Of a stretch of 64,000 nucleotides of DNA, positions 16,546-25,431 are shown in pieces (position 1 is the stretch's first letter; every line of letters begins with the position of its first letter). The DNA comes from Olsenella urininfantis. Its GTDB lineage: Bacteria; Actinomycetota; Coriobacteriia; Coriobacteriales; Atopobiaceae. Below the pieces are notes generated by a model, which saw only the letters and a program-made list of their open reading frames with translations, was not told where the DNA came from and did no database searches. The translations under genes were made by a program, and so were the position numbers. The DNA lies in contig NZ_LT732540.1 in NCBI RefSeq assembly GCF_900155635.1, forward strand, positions 1,297,288-1,361,287. Direction: 5' to 3'.

Positions 16546-17928
16546 CTAGACGAAGAAGTACTTTGCGACGAACAGGAGCGCTATCACGTACATTGCCACA
16601 CTGACCTTCTTGCGGCGGTCCTCACCGCCGAGCGTGTTGATCACGACGTATGAGATGAATCCCAGGGCCATGCCCTCGACGATGCTGTAGGTGAAGGGGA
16701 TGGTGAAGAGGCAGATGAAGGCCGGCATTGCCTCGGACATGTCGGAGAAGTCGATGCCGAGCAGCGACGAGATCATCAGGAAGCCGACGATGACCAGGGC
16801 TGGAGCCGTTGCGAAGGAGGGAATCGCCAGGAAGATCGGCGAGAGGAGCAGCGAGATCAGGAACATGACGCCGGTGACCAGCGAGGTGAGGCCCGTCTTG
16901 CCGCCGGCGGCGATGCCGGCCGCGCACTCGACCACGGAGGTGGTGACGGAGGTGCCCGTGACGGCCGCGGTCATGGCGCCGACAGACTGCGCGACGAGGG
17001 CGTTCTTGAAGCGGGGGAACTTGCCGTCCGCCTGGAGGATGCCGGCCTTGGAGGCGGATCCCACCAGCGAGCCGAAGGTCTCGGAGATGTTGGTGAAGAG
17101 GTAGGCCACGACGACGGTCGCGAACCCGACGCTAAAGACCTGGGAGAAGTCCATCTTCATGAAGGTGGGCGCAAGCGAGGGTATGGACAGGCCGCGAGAG
17201 AAGTCGGGGATCAGGCTGCCAAAGCCGGCGGCGGGATCGGGGACGTAGATGCCCGCGAGCTGGCAGACGAGTCCGATGCCCCAGGTGATGAGGATGCCCA
17301 GGAGGATGTTGCCCTTGACGTTGTGAATCATGAGCAGCGCCGTGATGACGATGCCCACAAGGCCCAGGAGCGCGGAGATGCCGCCGGTGGAGAAGCTGCC
17401 GTCCTGCATGCTGGCATGGAAGGGGAAGATGGTGATGAGGGTGGAGGGGCTGTCGACCACGATGCCGGCGTTCTTGAGGCCGATCAGGGTGATGAAGAGG
17501 CCGATGCCTGCCGTGATCGCGAGCTTGAGGCTCATGGGGATGGCGTCCAGGACGATCTCCCTGATGTTGGTCAGGGCGATGAGCAGGAAGATCAGGCCCT
17601 CGACGAAGAACGCCGCGAGCGCGACCTCCCAGGTGTAGCCCATTCCCAGGACGACGGTGTAGATCATGAAGGCGTTGAGGCCCATGCCGGGCGCCAGGAT
17701 GAAGGGGTAGTTCGTGGAGAGGGCCATGATGCAGGTGCCGAATGCGGCAGTGATGGCAGTTGCCGTGAAGACCGCGCCGGGGTCCATACCGCCGTCACCC
17801 AGGATGGAGGGGTTGACGACGAGGATGTATGCGATGGTGACGAAGGTGGTGATGCCTGCGATCACTTCCGTCTGAATGTTGGTTCCATGCTCCTCCAGGT
17901 GGAAGAACGACTGGATCTTCTCCTTCAT
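16546..17928 (-). CDS. AzgA-type adenine/hypoxanthine permease
   Basis: A 460-residue NCS2 family protein of the AzgA branch (PurP/AdeP/GhxP-like), with about a dozen hydrophobic segments. Diagnostic stretches include GITTFVTIAYILVVNPSIL near the N-terminus, ALSTNYPFILAPGMGLNAF and TGTSVTTSVVECAAGIAAGGKTG. It imports adenine, guanine or hypoxanthine with protons. The start at 17928 is preceded by AAGGAG. The 216-bp gap upstream (17929-18144) contains an AT-rich tract but no riboswitch that I can recognise. Confidence 0.93.
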   Translation of the reverse strand: MKEKIQSFFHLEEHGTNIQTEVIAGITTFVTIAYILVVNPSILGDGGMDPGAVFTATAITAAFGTCIMALSTNYPFILAPGMGLNAFMIYTVVLGMGYTWEVALAAFFVEGLIFLLIALTNIREIVLDAIPMSLKLAITAGIGLFITLIGLKNAGIVVDSPSTLITIFPFHASMQDGSFSTGGISALLGLVGIVITALLMIHNVKGNILLGILITWGIGLVCQLAGIYVPDPAAGFGSLIPDFSRGLSIPSLAPTFMKMDFSQVFSVGFATVVVAYLFTNISETFGSLVGSASKAGILQADGKFPRFKNALVAQSVGAMTAAVTGTSVTTSVVECAAGIAAGGKTGLTSLVTGVMFLISLLLSPIFLAIPSFATAPALVIVGFLMISSLLGIDFSDMSEAMPAFICLFTIPFTYSIVEGMALGFISYVVINTLGGEDRRKKVSVAMYVIALLFVAKYFFV

Positions 17929-18144
17929 GGGCGGATGTCTCCTTTCTCGTTGAGTCGAATGCTTCCGGGGTGGCCTTGGTCCTCCTTCCGACATGTCCTT
18001 TGCTGGCCATGAGTCCCATTTTTTTATAAGAACGACCTGACCGCACGCTGATGCGGCCAAACACGGAGTCCCTTGCGGGGCCCACCTTGTTTTTTGGAAT
18101 GAGATTGTCGCGGCCGTACCGGCAGGTCACGACGCGGCCCCTTG

Positions 18145-18654
18145 CTAGCGGACGGGCTGGCCCTCTTCCTCTCCCAGGCGCTCGTGACAGTACTCGACCG
18201 CCCTCTCCACCGCGTTCATGACGTCCTGGTAGCCCGTGCAGCGGCAAAGGTGCCCCGAGAGGAGCTTGCGCAGCTCGTCCCTGTCATAGGTCTTGCCGGA
18301 GCGCACTATCTCGACCGTGCTCATGATGAGACCGGGGATGCAGAAGCCGCACTGGACGGCAAACTCGTCCACGAAGGCCTGTTGGACGGGGTCGAGGGCG
18401 CCATCGGGGCCCTGGAGCCCCTCGACGGTAAGAATCTCCTTGCCCTGGGCCCAATCGGTCAGGTAGAGGCAGGTGTCGGTGGTCACGCCGTCAATCAGGA
18501 CGGTGCAGGCCCCGCACTCGCCCACCTCGCAGCCGCGCTTGACGCTCGTGAGGTGCAGGCGGTTGCGCAGGGTGTCCAGCAGGGACTCGCGGGGGTCATA
18601 GCCCACCTGCACTTCCTTGCCGTTGACCGTGCACTTGAGGATTCTCATGTCCAT
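18145..18654 (-). CDS. xdhC: Xanthine dehydrogenase [2Fe-2S] subunit
   Basis: A 169-residue iron-sulfur subunit that passes electrons from the molybdenum site to FAD. Both clusters are complete: the plant-type ligands in KRGCEVGECGACTV plus a later cysteine, and the helical-domain ligands in QCGFCIPG and CRCTGYQ. E. coli XdhC is 159 residues. The ATG overlaps the xdhB stop as TAATG, so the genes are translationally coupled. It is the last gene of an xdhA-xdhB-xdhC operon in the E. coli order. Confidence 0.95.
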   Translation of the reverse strand: MDMRILKCTVNGKEVQVGYDPRESLLDTLRNRLHLTSVKRGCEVGECGACTVLIDGVTTDTCLYLTDWAQGKEILTVEGLQGPDGALDPVQQAFVDEFAVQCGFCIPGLIMSTVEIVRSGKTYDRDELRKLLSGHLCRCTGYQDVMNAVERAVEYCHERLGEEEGQPVR

Positions 18655-19535
18655 TAGATCTCTGCCCCTCCCTTGCGCGCGGCCTCGACGAGGGAGCGCT
18701 TGGCCATCTCCTTGATGAGCTGGAGCCTGAACTCCTTGGAGGCGCGCCAGCTGTCACGCGGGTTGGTGTCGGCCTGGGCGAGCGCGCCGACCCTCTCCGC
18801 GGCCTCCGCGACGGTGAGCCCACGCACGCCGTCCTCCGCGCCATGCGCCCTCATGGGCGTGGGGCCCGCGACGCCAAAGGCCAGGCGGACATCCTCGACG
18901 CGCCGCTTGTCGGCAGAGAGCTTGACCAGGCAGCAGCAGCCCATGGTTGCGATCTCAAGGGCGCGGCGCTTGCCGTACTTGAAGTAGTGTCCCGTGAAGC
19001 CCTCGTAGTGGTCCTTGGGGATGCGGATCTTGACCAGGACCTCGTCGCGCTCCTTGGTGGAGCGTCCAGGGCCTGCATACCACTCCTCGATGGGGATGGT
19101 GCGCTCGCCCCTGGGGCCCCTCACGTCCAGGAGCGCCCCGTAGGCAAAGAGGGTCGAGGCGGAGTCTGCCGAGGTGGCGGCGTTGCAGACGTTGCCACCG
19201 ATGGTGCCCGAGACGCGCAGCTGTGGGCCGCCAGGGGTGTCGCAGGCGTCGCCCAGGGTGGCGACGGTCGCCTGGATCACGGGGCTCGTGGTCACATGAT
19301 GGAACCAGGTTATGGGACCGATCTCCACGGTGCCGTCGTCGGAGAGGGTCACCCCATCAAGCTCGTCGCGCAGCTCGTGGATGGACACCAGGTGAGCCCC
19401 CGCGAACTTGCCCTCACGGATCTTCACGAGGACGTCGGTGCCACCGGCGACGACGATGGCCTGGGGGTCTTCCGCAAGCGCGCGGACGGCGTCGTCGACG
19501 CTCGTTGCGCAGTGCAGGGATTCGATGTCATACAT
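18654..19535 (-). CDS. xdhB: Xanthine dehydrogenase FAD-binding subunit
   Basis: A 293-residue FAD subunit (E. coli XdhB 292 residues). It carries the FAD loops VVAGGTDVLV near residue 29 and TIGGNVCNAATSAD, followed by the CO_deh_flav C-terminal domain. It accepts electrons from XdhC and reduces NAD or another carrier. Start and stop both overlap neighbours as TAATG, giving equal stoichiometry with XdhA and XdhC. Confidence 0.95.
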   Translation of the reverse strand: MYDIESLHCATSVDDAVRALAEDPQAIVVAGGTDVLVKIREGKFAGAHLVSIHELRDELDGVTLSDDGTVEIGPITWFHHVTTSPVIQATVATLGDACDTPGGPQLRVSGTIGGNVCNAATSADSASTLFAYGALLDVRGPRGERTIPIEEWYAGPGRSTKERDEVLVKIRIPKDHYEGFTGHYFKYGKRRALEIATMGCCCLVKLSADKRRVEDVRLAFGVAGPTPMRAHGAEDGVRGLTVAEAAERVGALAQADTNPRDSWRASKEFRLQLIKEMAKRSLVEAARKGGAEI

Positions 19536-21877
19536 TAGATGAGACCCTCCTTCTTGAATCCCTCGAAGAGGCGCTGAGGGGTCATCGGCTCCTGGTAGAA
19601 CTTGACGCCCGTGGCGTCCAGGATGGCGTCGCGGATGGCGCCGGCAGGCGAGATGATGGGCGTCTCGCCGACGGCCTTGTTGCCATAGGGGCCAGTGGGG
19701 TCATCCGTCTCCACAAACTGGGCCTCGAGGTCGGGCACATCCATGGTGGTGGGAATCTTGTAGTCGAGCAGCGTGGGGTTGAGAACGCGACCCGTCTTGG
19801 GGTCCACCTGGACCTCCTCGTAGAGGCCGAAGCCGATCGACTGGGCCATGCCGCCGTGGACCTGCTGCTCCACGAGCTTGGGGTTGATCAGGCGACCGGA
19901 GTCCTGGACGTTGATTATCTTGTTGACCGTGACCAGGCCCAGAGGCATGTCAACGGTTACGTCCGCGAAGGTGCAGCCGCATGCGATCGCGTTGGTGTGC
20001 ACGTTCGCGGTAGCGCGGGCGTGAAGCTGATCGTTGTGCTCGGTGTTGTAGTAGGCCTCGAGCGCAAGGTCTCCCAGGCCGCACACCCTGTTGCCGACAG
20101 TGTCGTAGATGGCGTGGTCGCGCAGGGTGAGGTCTCCCTGGGCGGCAGGGTACAGCCCGGCTGCGAACTCGATGATCTTGGCACGCAGCTTCTCGCCGGC
20201 CTTCTTCACGGCCGTGCCCGAGACATAGGTCTGGCGCGACGCGTAGGCGCCCGCGTCATAGGGGGTGACATCGGTGTCCTGGAACGAGACGATGTGGATG
20301 TCCTCGGTGTCCACGCCGATGGCCTCGGCGGCCATCTGGCTGAAGACGGTGTCGGCGCCCTGTCCGATCTCGGTTGCGCCCATCTGGAGCTGGAAGCTGC
20401 CGTCCTGGTTCAACGTGATGGCAGCCGTCGCGGTCTCGAGGGCAAACGGCGCGACCGCGGTCTTGTAGACAAAGAACGCGACGCCCACGCCGTGACGCAC
20501 CGGGCCGGTCTGGTTTGCGTACTCGGCCTTCTTCTTGTCCCACTCGATGTAGGCCTTGCCCTTCTCTACGCACTCGGGAAGGCCGCAGGTGCGTGCCGAG
20601 ATGTAGTTGCCGGGACTGAACTCGTCCACGTAACCCTGGTAGATGGCATTCCGAAGGCGGAACTCGACACCGTCCCAGCCCATGTCGTGGGCGATGTCGC
20701 CCATGAGGCACTCCGCCGCCCAGTTGCCCTCGGGCACGCCATAGGCGCGCATGGCGCCGGTGTGCGGTCCGTTGGTGTGGACGGTCCACGCCTCGCAGCG
20801 GATGGCGTCCTCCTGCCTGTGATACAGCCAGCGGAAGGAGTTGACGGAGTTGAGCACCAAGGCGTGGCCGTGATGGATGTAGCCGCCGGTGTTGGACCAG
20901 GCCTTGATGGAGCGGGCACGCAGGTTCATGTCGTCGTCCACGCTGGCCTCGACGTCGAAGCTCTTGGGCTGGCGCCCGCTCGTGCCGAAGAAGAGCTCCT
21001 CGCGGCTGAGCTCGAGGCGGACGGGGCGGCCGCCCACCTGCTTGCAAAGCCAAGCGTTCAGGGGCTCGTAGTGGATGTCCTGCTTTGTGCCGAAGCCGCC
21101 ACCGATGTAGGGCTTGATGACGCGGACGTCACCCCAGGGGATGCCCAGGGCCTGGCCGATGACGCGCCGACAGATGTGGGGTATCTGGGTGGACGAGACG
21201 CAGACGATCTTGCCGTTCTCCTCGTAGCAATAGGAGGTGCAGGTCTCGATGTGGACCTGCGACTGCTCGCCCGTCTCCATGTGCAGCTTGTAGTGGTGGT
21301 ACCTGGGATCCGTGAGGACATCCTCCACGCAGGAGTAGCCCATCGTGGCCAGCTTCTCGTCGTCGGTCTTGGCCAGGGTGTGGGCCACGACGTTGTCCGG
21401 CTTGCCCTCCTGGACGGGGTGCTCGGTGCCCCTCATGGACTCGATGGGGTCGTAGACGACGGGGTACTCCTCGTACTCGACCTTGATCTTGGCGAGGGCA
21501 CGGTCGCAGGACACGGTGTCCTCCGCTACCACGGCAGCGATGTTGTCACCGTAGATGCGCACGCGGGGATCGAGGAGGCGCCGGTCGCCCACGTCGCGCT
21601 TCTCCTTCTTGGACTCCGCGTACCACGGATGCCCGGCAACCGGATACGCCCATTCGGGCGTGTCGAAGCAGGTGAAGATGCCCACGACACCCGGCACCTT
21701 CTCGGCCTCGCTGACATCTATGGACTTCACCACTCCGTTGCCGATGGTGGAGTGCAGAATCCGGGCCTCAAGACAGGGCTTGGGACATAGGTCGTCGGTG
21801 TACATGGCACGACCGGTCACCTTGTCATATGCGTCAACGCGCGCGACGGGCCTGCCCACCTCTTTCAGCTTCTCCAT
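19535..21877 (-). CDS. xdhA: Xanthine dehydrogenase molybdenum-binding subunit
   Basis: A 780-residue catalytic subunit (E. coli XdhA 752). N-terminal hammerhead domain, then the two MoCo-binding domains with GGGFGTKQD, the QMGATEIGQGADT segment and the catalytic glutamate in KAVGETPIISPAGAI. It hydroxylates hypoxanthine/xanthine, with electrons passing to XdhC and XdhB. GAGGGGGGAG precedes the ATG. It is the first gene of the xdhABC operon, whose 422-bp upstream gap contains several palindromes. Substrate range cannot be read from the sequence. Confidence 0.94.
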   Translation of the reverse strand: MEKLKEVGRPVARVDAYDKVTGRAMYTDDLCPKPCLEARILHSTIGNGVVKSIDVSEAEKVPGVVGIFTCFDTPEWAYPVAGHPWYAESKKEKRDVGDRRLLDPRVRIYGDNIAAVVAEDTVSCDRALAKIKVEYEEYPVVYDPIESMRGTEHPVQEGKPDNVVAHTLAKTDDEKLATMGYSCVEDVLTDPRYHHYKLHMETGEQSQVHIETCTSYCYEENGKIVCVSSTQIPHICRRVIGQALGIPWGDVRVIKPYIGGGFGTKQDIHYEPLNAWLCKQVGGRPVRLELSREELFFGTSGRQPKSFDVEASVDDDMNLRARSIKAWSNTGGYIHHGHALVLNSVNSFRWLYHRQEDAIRCEAWTVHTNGPHTGAMRAYGVPEGNWAAECLMGDIAHDMGWDGVEFRLRNAIYQGYVDEFSPGNYISARTCGLPECVEKGKAYIEWDKKKAEYANQTGPVRHGVGVAFFVYKTAVAPFALETATAAITLNQDGSFQLQMGATEIGQGADTVFSQMAAEAIGVDTEDIHIVSFQDTDVTPYDAGAYASRQTYVSGTAVKKAGEKLRAKIIEFAAGLYPAAQGDLTLRDHAIYDTVGNRVCGLGDLALEAYYNTEHNDQLHARATANVHTNAIACGCTFADVTVDMPLGLVTVNKIINVQDSGRLINPKLVEQQVHGGMAQSIGFGLYEEVQVDPKTGRVLNPTLLDYKIPTTMDVPDLEAQFVETDDPTGPYGNKAVGETPIISPAGAIRDAILDATGVKFYQEPMTPQRLFEGFKKEGLI

Positions 21878-22040
21878 TTGCTCCCCCCTCAGTCACAAAC
21901 AGCTCTGGCAGCAGCCACGGCTGGCGCTGATGCCACTACCCTACCCTCGCGCTATGGAAAGGGGCTCCTCGCGGTCGAGACATGCGCGCTGATGCACGCC
22001 CTGCCACGCTTGCGTAACCTTTCCATATTACGTAGCCCAC

Positions 22041-22259
22041 CTTGGAACGGAGGTTCCAAGCCTTCTCATGGGCTGTCTGAAGGTGCCGTGGACCCCCTCC
22101 CTGGGGGAACCCACAGTTGAACTGACAGACCTATGCGTGCCGCTCGACTGTTTGACCGATTTCATCGTAACGGTGTTGTGCCCTTACAAAAAGTAATCGC
22201 GACGCGTGCGGCGAATTATTCGCCGCCAGTGGCATACAAGTTGTTAGGAATGCTAACAA
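22041..22259. promoter_or_regulatory. Promoter region of xdhABC with four palindromes
   Basis: The gap 21878-22299 contains no gene. It holds CTTGGAAC/GTTCCAAG (22041-22060), TTAC-AAAAA-GTAA (22184-22196, containing the shared 9-mer ACAAAAAGT), the 19-bp palindrome GCGGCGAATTATTCGCCGC (22208-22226) and TTGTTAG/CTAACAA (22241-22259, 5-nt spacer). I read these as operator sites for the xdh operon; the first could also act as a hairpin in the leader. Confidence 0.5.
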
Positions 22260-22299
22260 ATCGTTATACCTGCGGAAATACATCGCTTTGGCGGTCGCA

Positions 22300-23583
22300 T
22301 TAGATTTGCAGCCTTCTTCCAGCCACGAACTTGTCGCAGATGCGCCCGCCCTCCGCCTCCAGGTACACGTAGCGCTCGAGACGCTCCTCGAGGCTGCATT
22401 CGAGGGTGGTGCGCAGGGCCGAGTCGTCCAGGACCAGGGCATCGAACTCGAAGCCCTGATCGAAAGACCCAACCTTTCCGAAGAAGGACCCGCCGCCTGC
22501 GGTGGCGAGATAGAATGCCTCGCTGGTGGAGAGGGGGCGAAGGGTCTCGTCCACGCAGCGCCAGCGCAGCTTGGAGACGCCCACCGCGTCGGCCATCGCC
22601 CTGAAGAGCGACAGGCTGGCGCCGCCCGCGATGTCCGTGCCCAGGCCCACGTTCATGCCCCTCTCGAGGTAGTCCCTGATGGGAGCGATGCCCGAGGAGA
22701 GCATGGTATTGGACTGTGGGCAGTGCGCTATGAAGCAGCCGCTGCCCTTGAGGATCTCGATCTCCTCCTCGGGGCAGTAGTTGCAGTGCGCCATCACCGA
22801 GGGGACGTCTCCCGAGAGATGGCCAAAGCGCTCATAGGTCTGTCCATAGCAGCTTGACCAGGGACAGAGCTCGCGCACCCACTCGACCTCGGAGAGGTTC
22901 TCCGAGAGGTGCGACTGAAGGGGAAGCCGCAGCTCCTCCCTGAGCTGGCCAAGGCCCGCCATGAGCTCGTCCGTGCAGCTGGGCGTGAAGCGTGGCGTGA
23001 GGATGGGCAGCGTGTTCTCGTATCCCCTCTCCCCCACCCGTCCCAGCCAGAGCCTGGTGTCGGAAAGGGAGGCCTTTGCCGAGCGCTCGCGGAGGTAGTC
23101 CGGGCTGTTTCGGTCCATGTTGACCTTGCCGACGAAGGTCTTGAGGCCCGTCTCCTCGAGAAGGTCCATGAGCCTCAGCGTGGGCTCCACGTGGATGGTC
23201 CCAAAGACCACCGCACGCGTGGTTGCGGAGTGGAGGAGGTCATCCGCAAAGACCTGGTAGGCGCGCTCGGCGTAACCGAGGTCTGCGTACCTGCCCTCCT
23301 CGGGAAAGGTGTGGGTGTCGAGCCAGTCCAGGAGCTCCAGGTCCATGCCAAGGCCACGGAACCCATACTGGGGCGCATGCAGGTGGAGGTCCACGAGGCC
23401 GGGAACGACCAGCCTGCCGCGCCGGTCGATGACCTCGATTCCCTCAAGGCCTGCGGGAAGCTCCTCGAAGACTCCCCGGGAGACGCCGTTCTCGCAGACG
23501 AGGTAGCCGTCCTTCACGCAAGAGAGCTCGGCTGCGCTCTTCGACCAGCAGATGTCACCCCTGAGGGCAAATGACCCTCCCAT
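22300..23583 (-). CDS. guaD: Guanine deaminase (amidohydrolase type)
   Basis: A 427-residue zinc amidohydrolase that deaminates guanine to xanthine. Motifs: PGLVDLHLHAPQYGFRG (metal HxH plus the guanine-deaminase APQY), SHLSENLSEVEWV, MAHCNYC and LGTDIAGGASLS. E. coli GuaD is 439 residues. The start at 23583 (MGGSFALRGD) is preceded by GGGGAGGGGGAG; the open frame upstream to 23643 has none. It lies downstream of the BMP lipoprotein gene and shares its direction, supporting use of imported guanine or guanosine. Confidence 0.94.
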   Translation of the reverse strand: MGGSFALRGDICWSKSAAELSCVKDGYLVCENGVSRGVFEELPAGLEGIEVIDRRGRLVVPGLVDLHLHAPQYGFRGLGMDLELLDWLDTHTFPEEGRYADLGYAERAYQVFADDLLHSATTRAVVFGTIHVEPTLRLMDLLEETGLKTFVGKVNMDRNSPDYLRERSAKASLSDTRLWLGRVGERGYENTLPILTPRFTPSCTDELMAGLGQLREELRLPLQSHLSENLSEVEWVRELCPWSSCYGQTYERFGHLSGDVPSVMAHCNYCPEEEIEILKGSGCFIAHCPQSNTMLSSGIAPIRDYLERGMNVGLGTDIAGGASLSLFRAMADAVGVSKLRWRCVDETLRPLSTSEAFYLATAGGGSFFGKVGSFDQGFEFDALVLDDSALRTTLECSLEERLERYVYLEAEGGRICDKFVAGRRLQI

Positions 23584-23665
23584 TGTCTCCCCCTCCCCTT
23601 GCGTGGGTACGCCGGGATGGCGATGGCCACCCCGGCGTACCACCGCATGTCAAGCGTCTTTGGTG

Positions 23666-24751
23666 CTAGAGCGTGGAGCGGATCGCCTCGACCTCCGCGT
23701 CGGTGAGGAAGGCGTCGTTCTTGATCTGCTCGGCGTACTCCCTGACCTTGTCCTGGACGTCCGCGGGCACCTTGTCGGAGAAGGTGCCCAAAGACACGCC
23801 GCCGTTGGACATGTCGGCGCTGATGACCTTGCCGCCCCCGAAGCTGCCGGCCTCGATCTCGTCCATGGCCTGGTCGATCTTCCAGTCGATGATGGTCGAG
23901 GTGATGACGCAGGGCTTCTCGTCTCCCACGGAGTCGATGGGCTGGGCGATGTCGAAGTGGGTGTCCGCGCCAGCGGACTCGAGCGCCTGACGCGCGCCGT
24001 TGTCGACCGCGGAGGCGTCGCCCCACATGACGTCAACGTTGTTGGTGTTGATCCAGCTCTCCGTGAGCTTGGCGCCAAGGGAGGCATCGCTGAAGCCGGC
24101 CTCGAAGTTGTAGTGCCCCTCGACGCCTGGGGTCACCTTCTGTGCCGCCGCCAGGTAGGCGGCATACTTCGTCAGAGTGGTGGGGAGCTTCGCGCCGCCG
24201 ATGAAGCCGATGCTGTTGGTCTTGGTCATGAGGCCGGCGACGACTCCGGCCAGGGCGCCGGACTGCTTGAGGCTGGTGAGGACGGTCTCGAGGTTGTCAA
24301 GCGTCTGGTAGTCAGCCAGGTCGATCTTGGGGTCGGTGTTGGTGATGAGAAAGTGGACCTTGGGATGGTCCTCGGCCGCCTCGGCGACGACGTCCGCCCA
24401 CACGGAGGCGAACTCGTTTCCCGCGCCGACGATGAGGTCAACGTCCTGGTCGGCGTAGCTCTGGGCCGCCGCGGCGGCGTCCGCGTCGGCGGTGTTGTCC
24501 TTGGGCTCGAGCATCTCCCAGTTGGGGTGGGACTCGAGGGCGCGCTTGAGGGACTCGAAGTGGCCCTGGCCCCAGCCGCCGTCGTTGGTGGGCCCGCTGA
24601 TAACGATGGCGACCTTGAGCTTCCTGCCCTCCTCGTCGCCCGAGGTGGCGGAGCCATCGGACGCGGAGCTCCCGCAGCCTGCAAGGAGGCTGCCTGCAAC
24701 GGCCATGGCGCCGGTTGCGAGGGCCTGGCGCCTGCTCAACATGACACTCAT
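23666..24751 (-). CDS. BMP-family nucleoside-binding lipoprotein, copy 1
   Basis: A 361-residue extracellular binding protein of the PnrA/BmpA (basic membrane protein) family, anchored by lipid at the cysteine of LLAGC near residue 26. The leader also has twin arginines (SRRQA), so export by Tat is possible. It should capture purine nucleosides for the ABC transporter encoded upstream. It is a paralogue of the gene at 25432-26529, with blocks of identical DNA at the 3-prime end. AAAGGA precedes the ATG. Confidence 0.9.
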   Translation of the reverse strand: MSVMLSRRQALATGAMAVAGSLLAGCGSSASDGSATSGDEEGRKLKVAIVISGPTNDGGWGQGHFESLKRALESHPNWEMLEPKDNTADADAAAAAQSYADQDVDLIVGAGNEFASVWADVVAEAAEDHPKVHFLITNTDPKIDLADYQTLDNLETVLTSLKQSGALAGVVAGLMTKTNSIGFIGGAKLPTTLTKYAAYLAAAQKVTPGVEGHYNFEAGFSDASLGAKLTESWINTNNVDVMWGDASAVDNGARQALESAGADTHFDIAQPIDSVGDEKPCVITSTIIDWKIDQAMDEIEAGSFGGGKVISADMSNGGVSLGTFSDKVPADVQDKVREYAEQIKNDAFLTDAEVEAIRSTL

Positions 24752-24827
24752 GCTTCGTTCCTTTCAAGGGGGGTTGCCGGGGGCGTTCTCTTGATGGGGC
24801 ACGACGAAACGTGCACCCGCAGCTGGG

Positions 24828-25325
24828 CTAGCTCCAATATCCCTGGTGGGCCTGCGCCGCCTCCTCCTCAAGCTCCGGGAAGGGGCCAACCACCTCTATG
24901 TCCTTCTGGCCTGCGGCAAAGATCTCTCTGCAGGGGAGGTCGAAGGTGGGGTTCTGCTCGTTCGAGCCCGTGAGCCTGAGGAGCGCCCTCTCGGTCATCG
25001 CGTAGACGACGCGGCCCACGCCCGCCCAGTAGATGGCACCCGCGCACATGGCGCAGGGCTCGGCCGAGGTGTAGAGCGAGCAGGCTGCCAGGTATGCGCG
25101 GTCGAACTTCTGTGACGCCCTGTCCACGAGCTGCGTCTCGGCGTGACCCGTGCAGCGATGGGTGGCGATCTCTATGTTCTCCTGCTCGAGGACCACCTCG
25201 CCCTCGGGCGAGACGAGGATGGCGCCAAAGGGGGTGTTGCCGTGCTCGCGCGAGAGACGGGAGACCTCGATGGCCCTGCGAAGGAGCGCGACGTCCTCTT
25301 CGTGCGTGAAGTTCTTTCGTTCCAT
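24828..25325 (-). CDS. Cytidine-deaminase-fold nucleoside/guanine deaminase
   Basis: A 165-residue enzyme with the zinc motifs HAE (TGHAETQLVD) and PCxxC (SAEPCAMCAGAIYWA) and NTPFGAILVSPEG, most like B. subtilis-type guanine deaminase (about 156 residues) and TadA relatives. It should remove an amino group from a purine base. The start at 25325 follows AGGAGGAAAG. It sits between the two BMP lipoprotein genes, so it is probably cotranscribed with the uptake system. A tRNA-editing role is less likely given the context. Confidence 0.85.
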   Translation of the reverse strand: MERKNFTHEEDVALLRRAIEVSRLSREHGNTPFGAILVSPEGEVVLEQENIEIATHRCTGHAETQLVDRASQKFDRAYLAACSLYTSAEPCAMCAGAIYWAGVGRVVYAMTERALLRLTGSNEQNPTFDLPCREIFAAGQKDIEVVGPFPELEEEAAQAHQGYWS

Positions 25326-25431
25326 CTTTCCTCCTGGCCCAGGCTCGGCATGCCCAGCGTTGGAATGCACGATGCGCCGAGATGTCGCGAAAGGCATCCC
25401 GGCGCATATCTTGGTCGTGCGAGACGGGTGC

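Noticed and set aside
17929-18144. Riboswitch upstream of the AzgA permease
   Set aside because: AT-rich tract and a small CCGCA/TGCGG hairpin only; no known aptamer consensus recognised.
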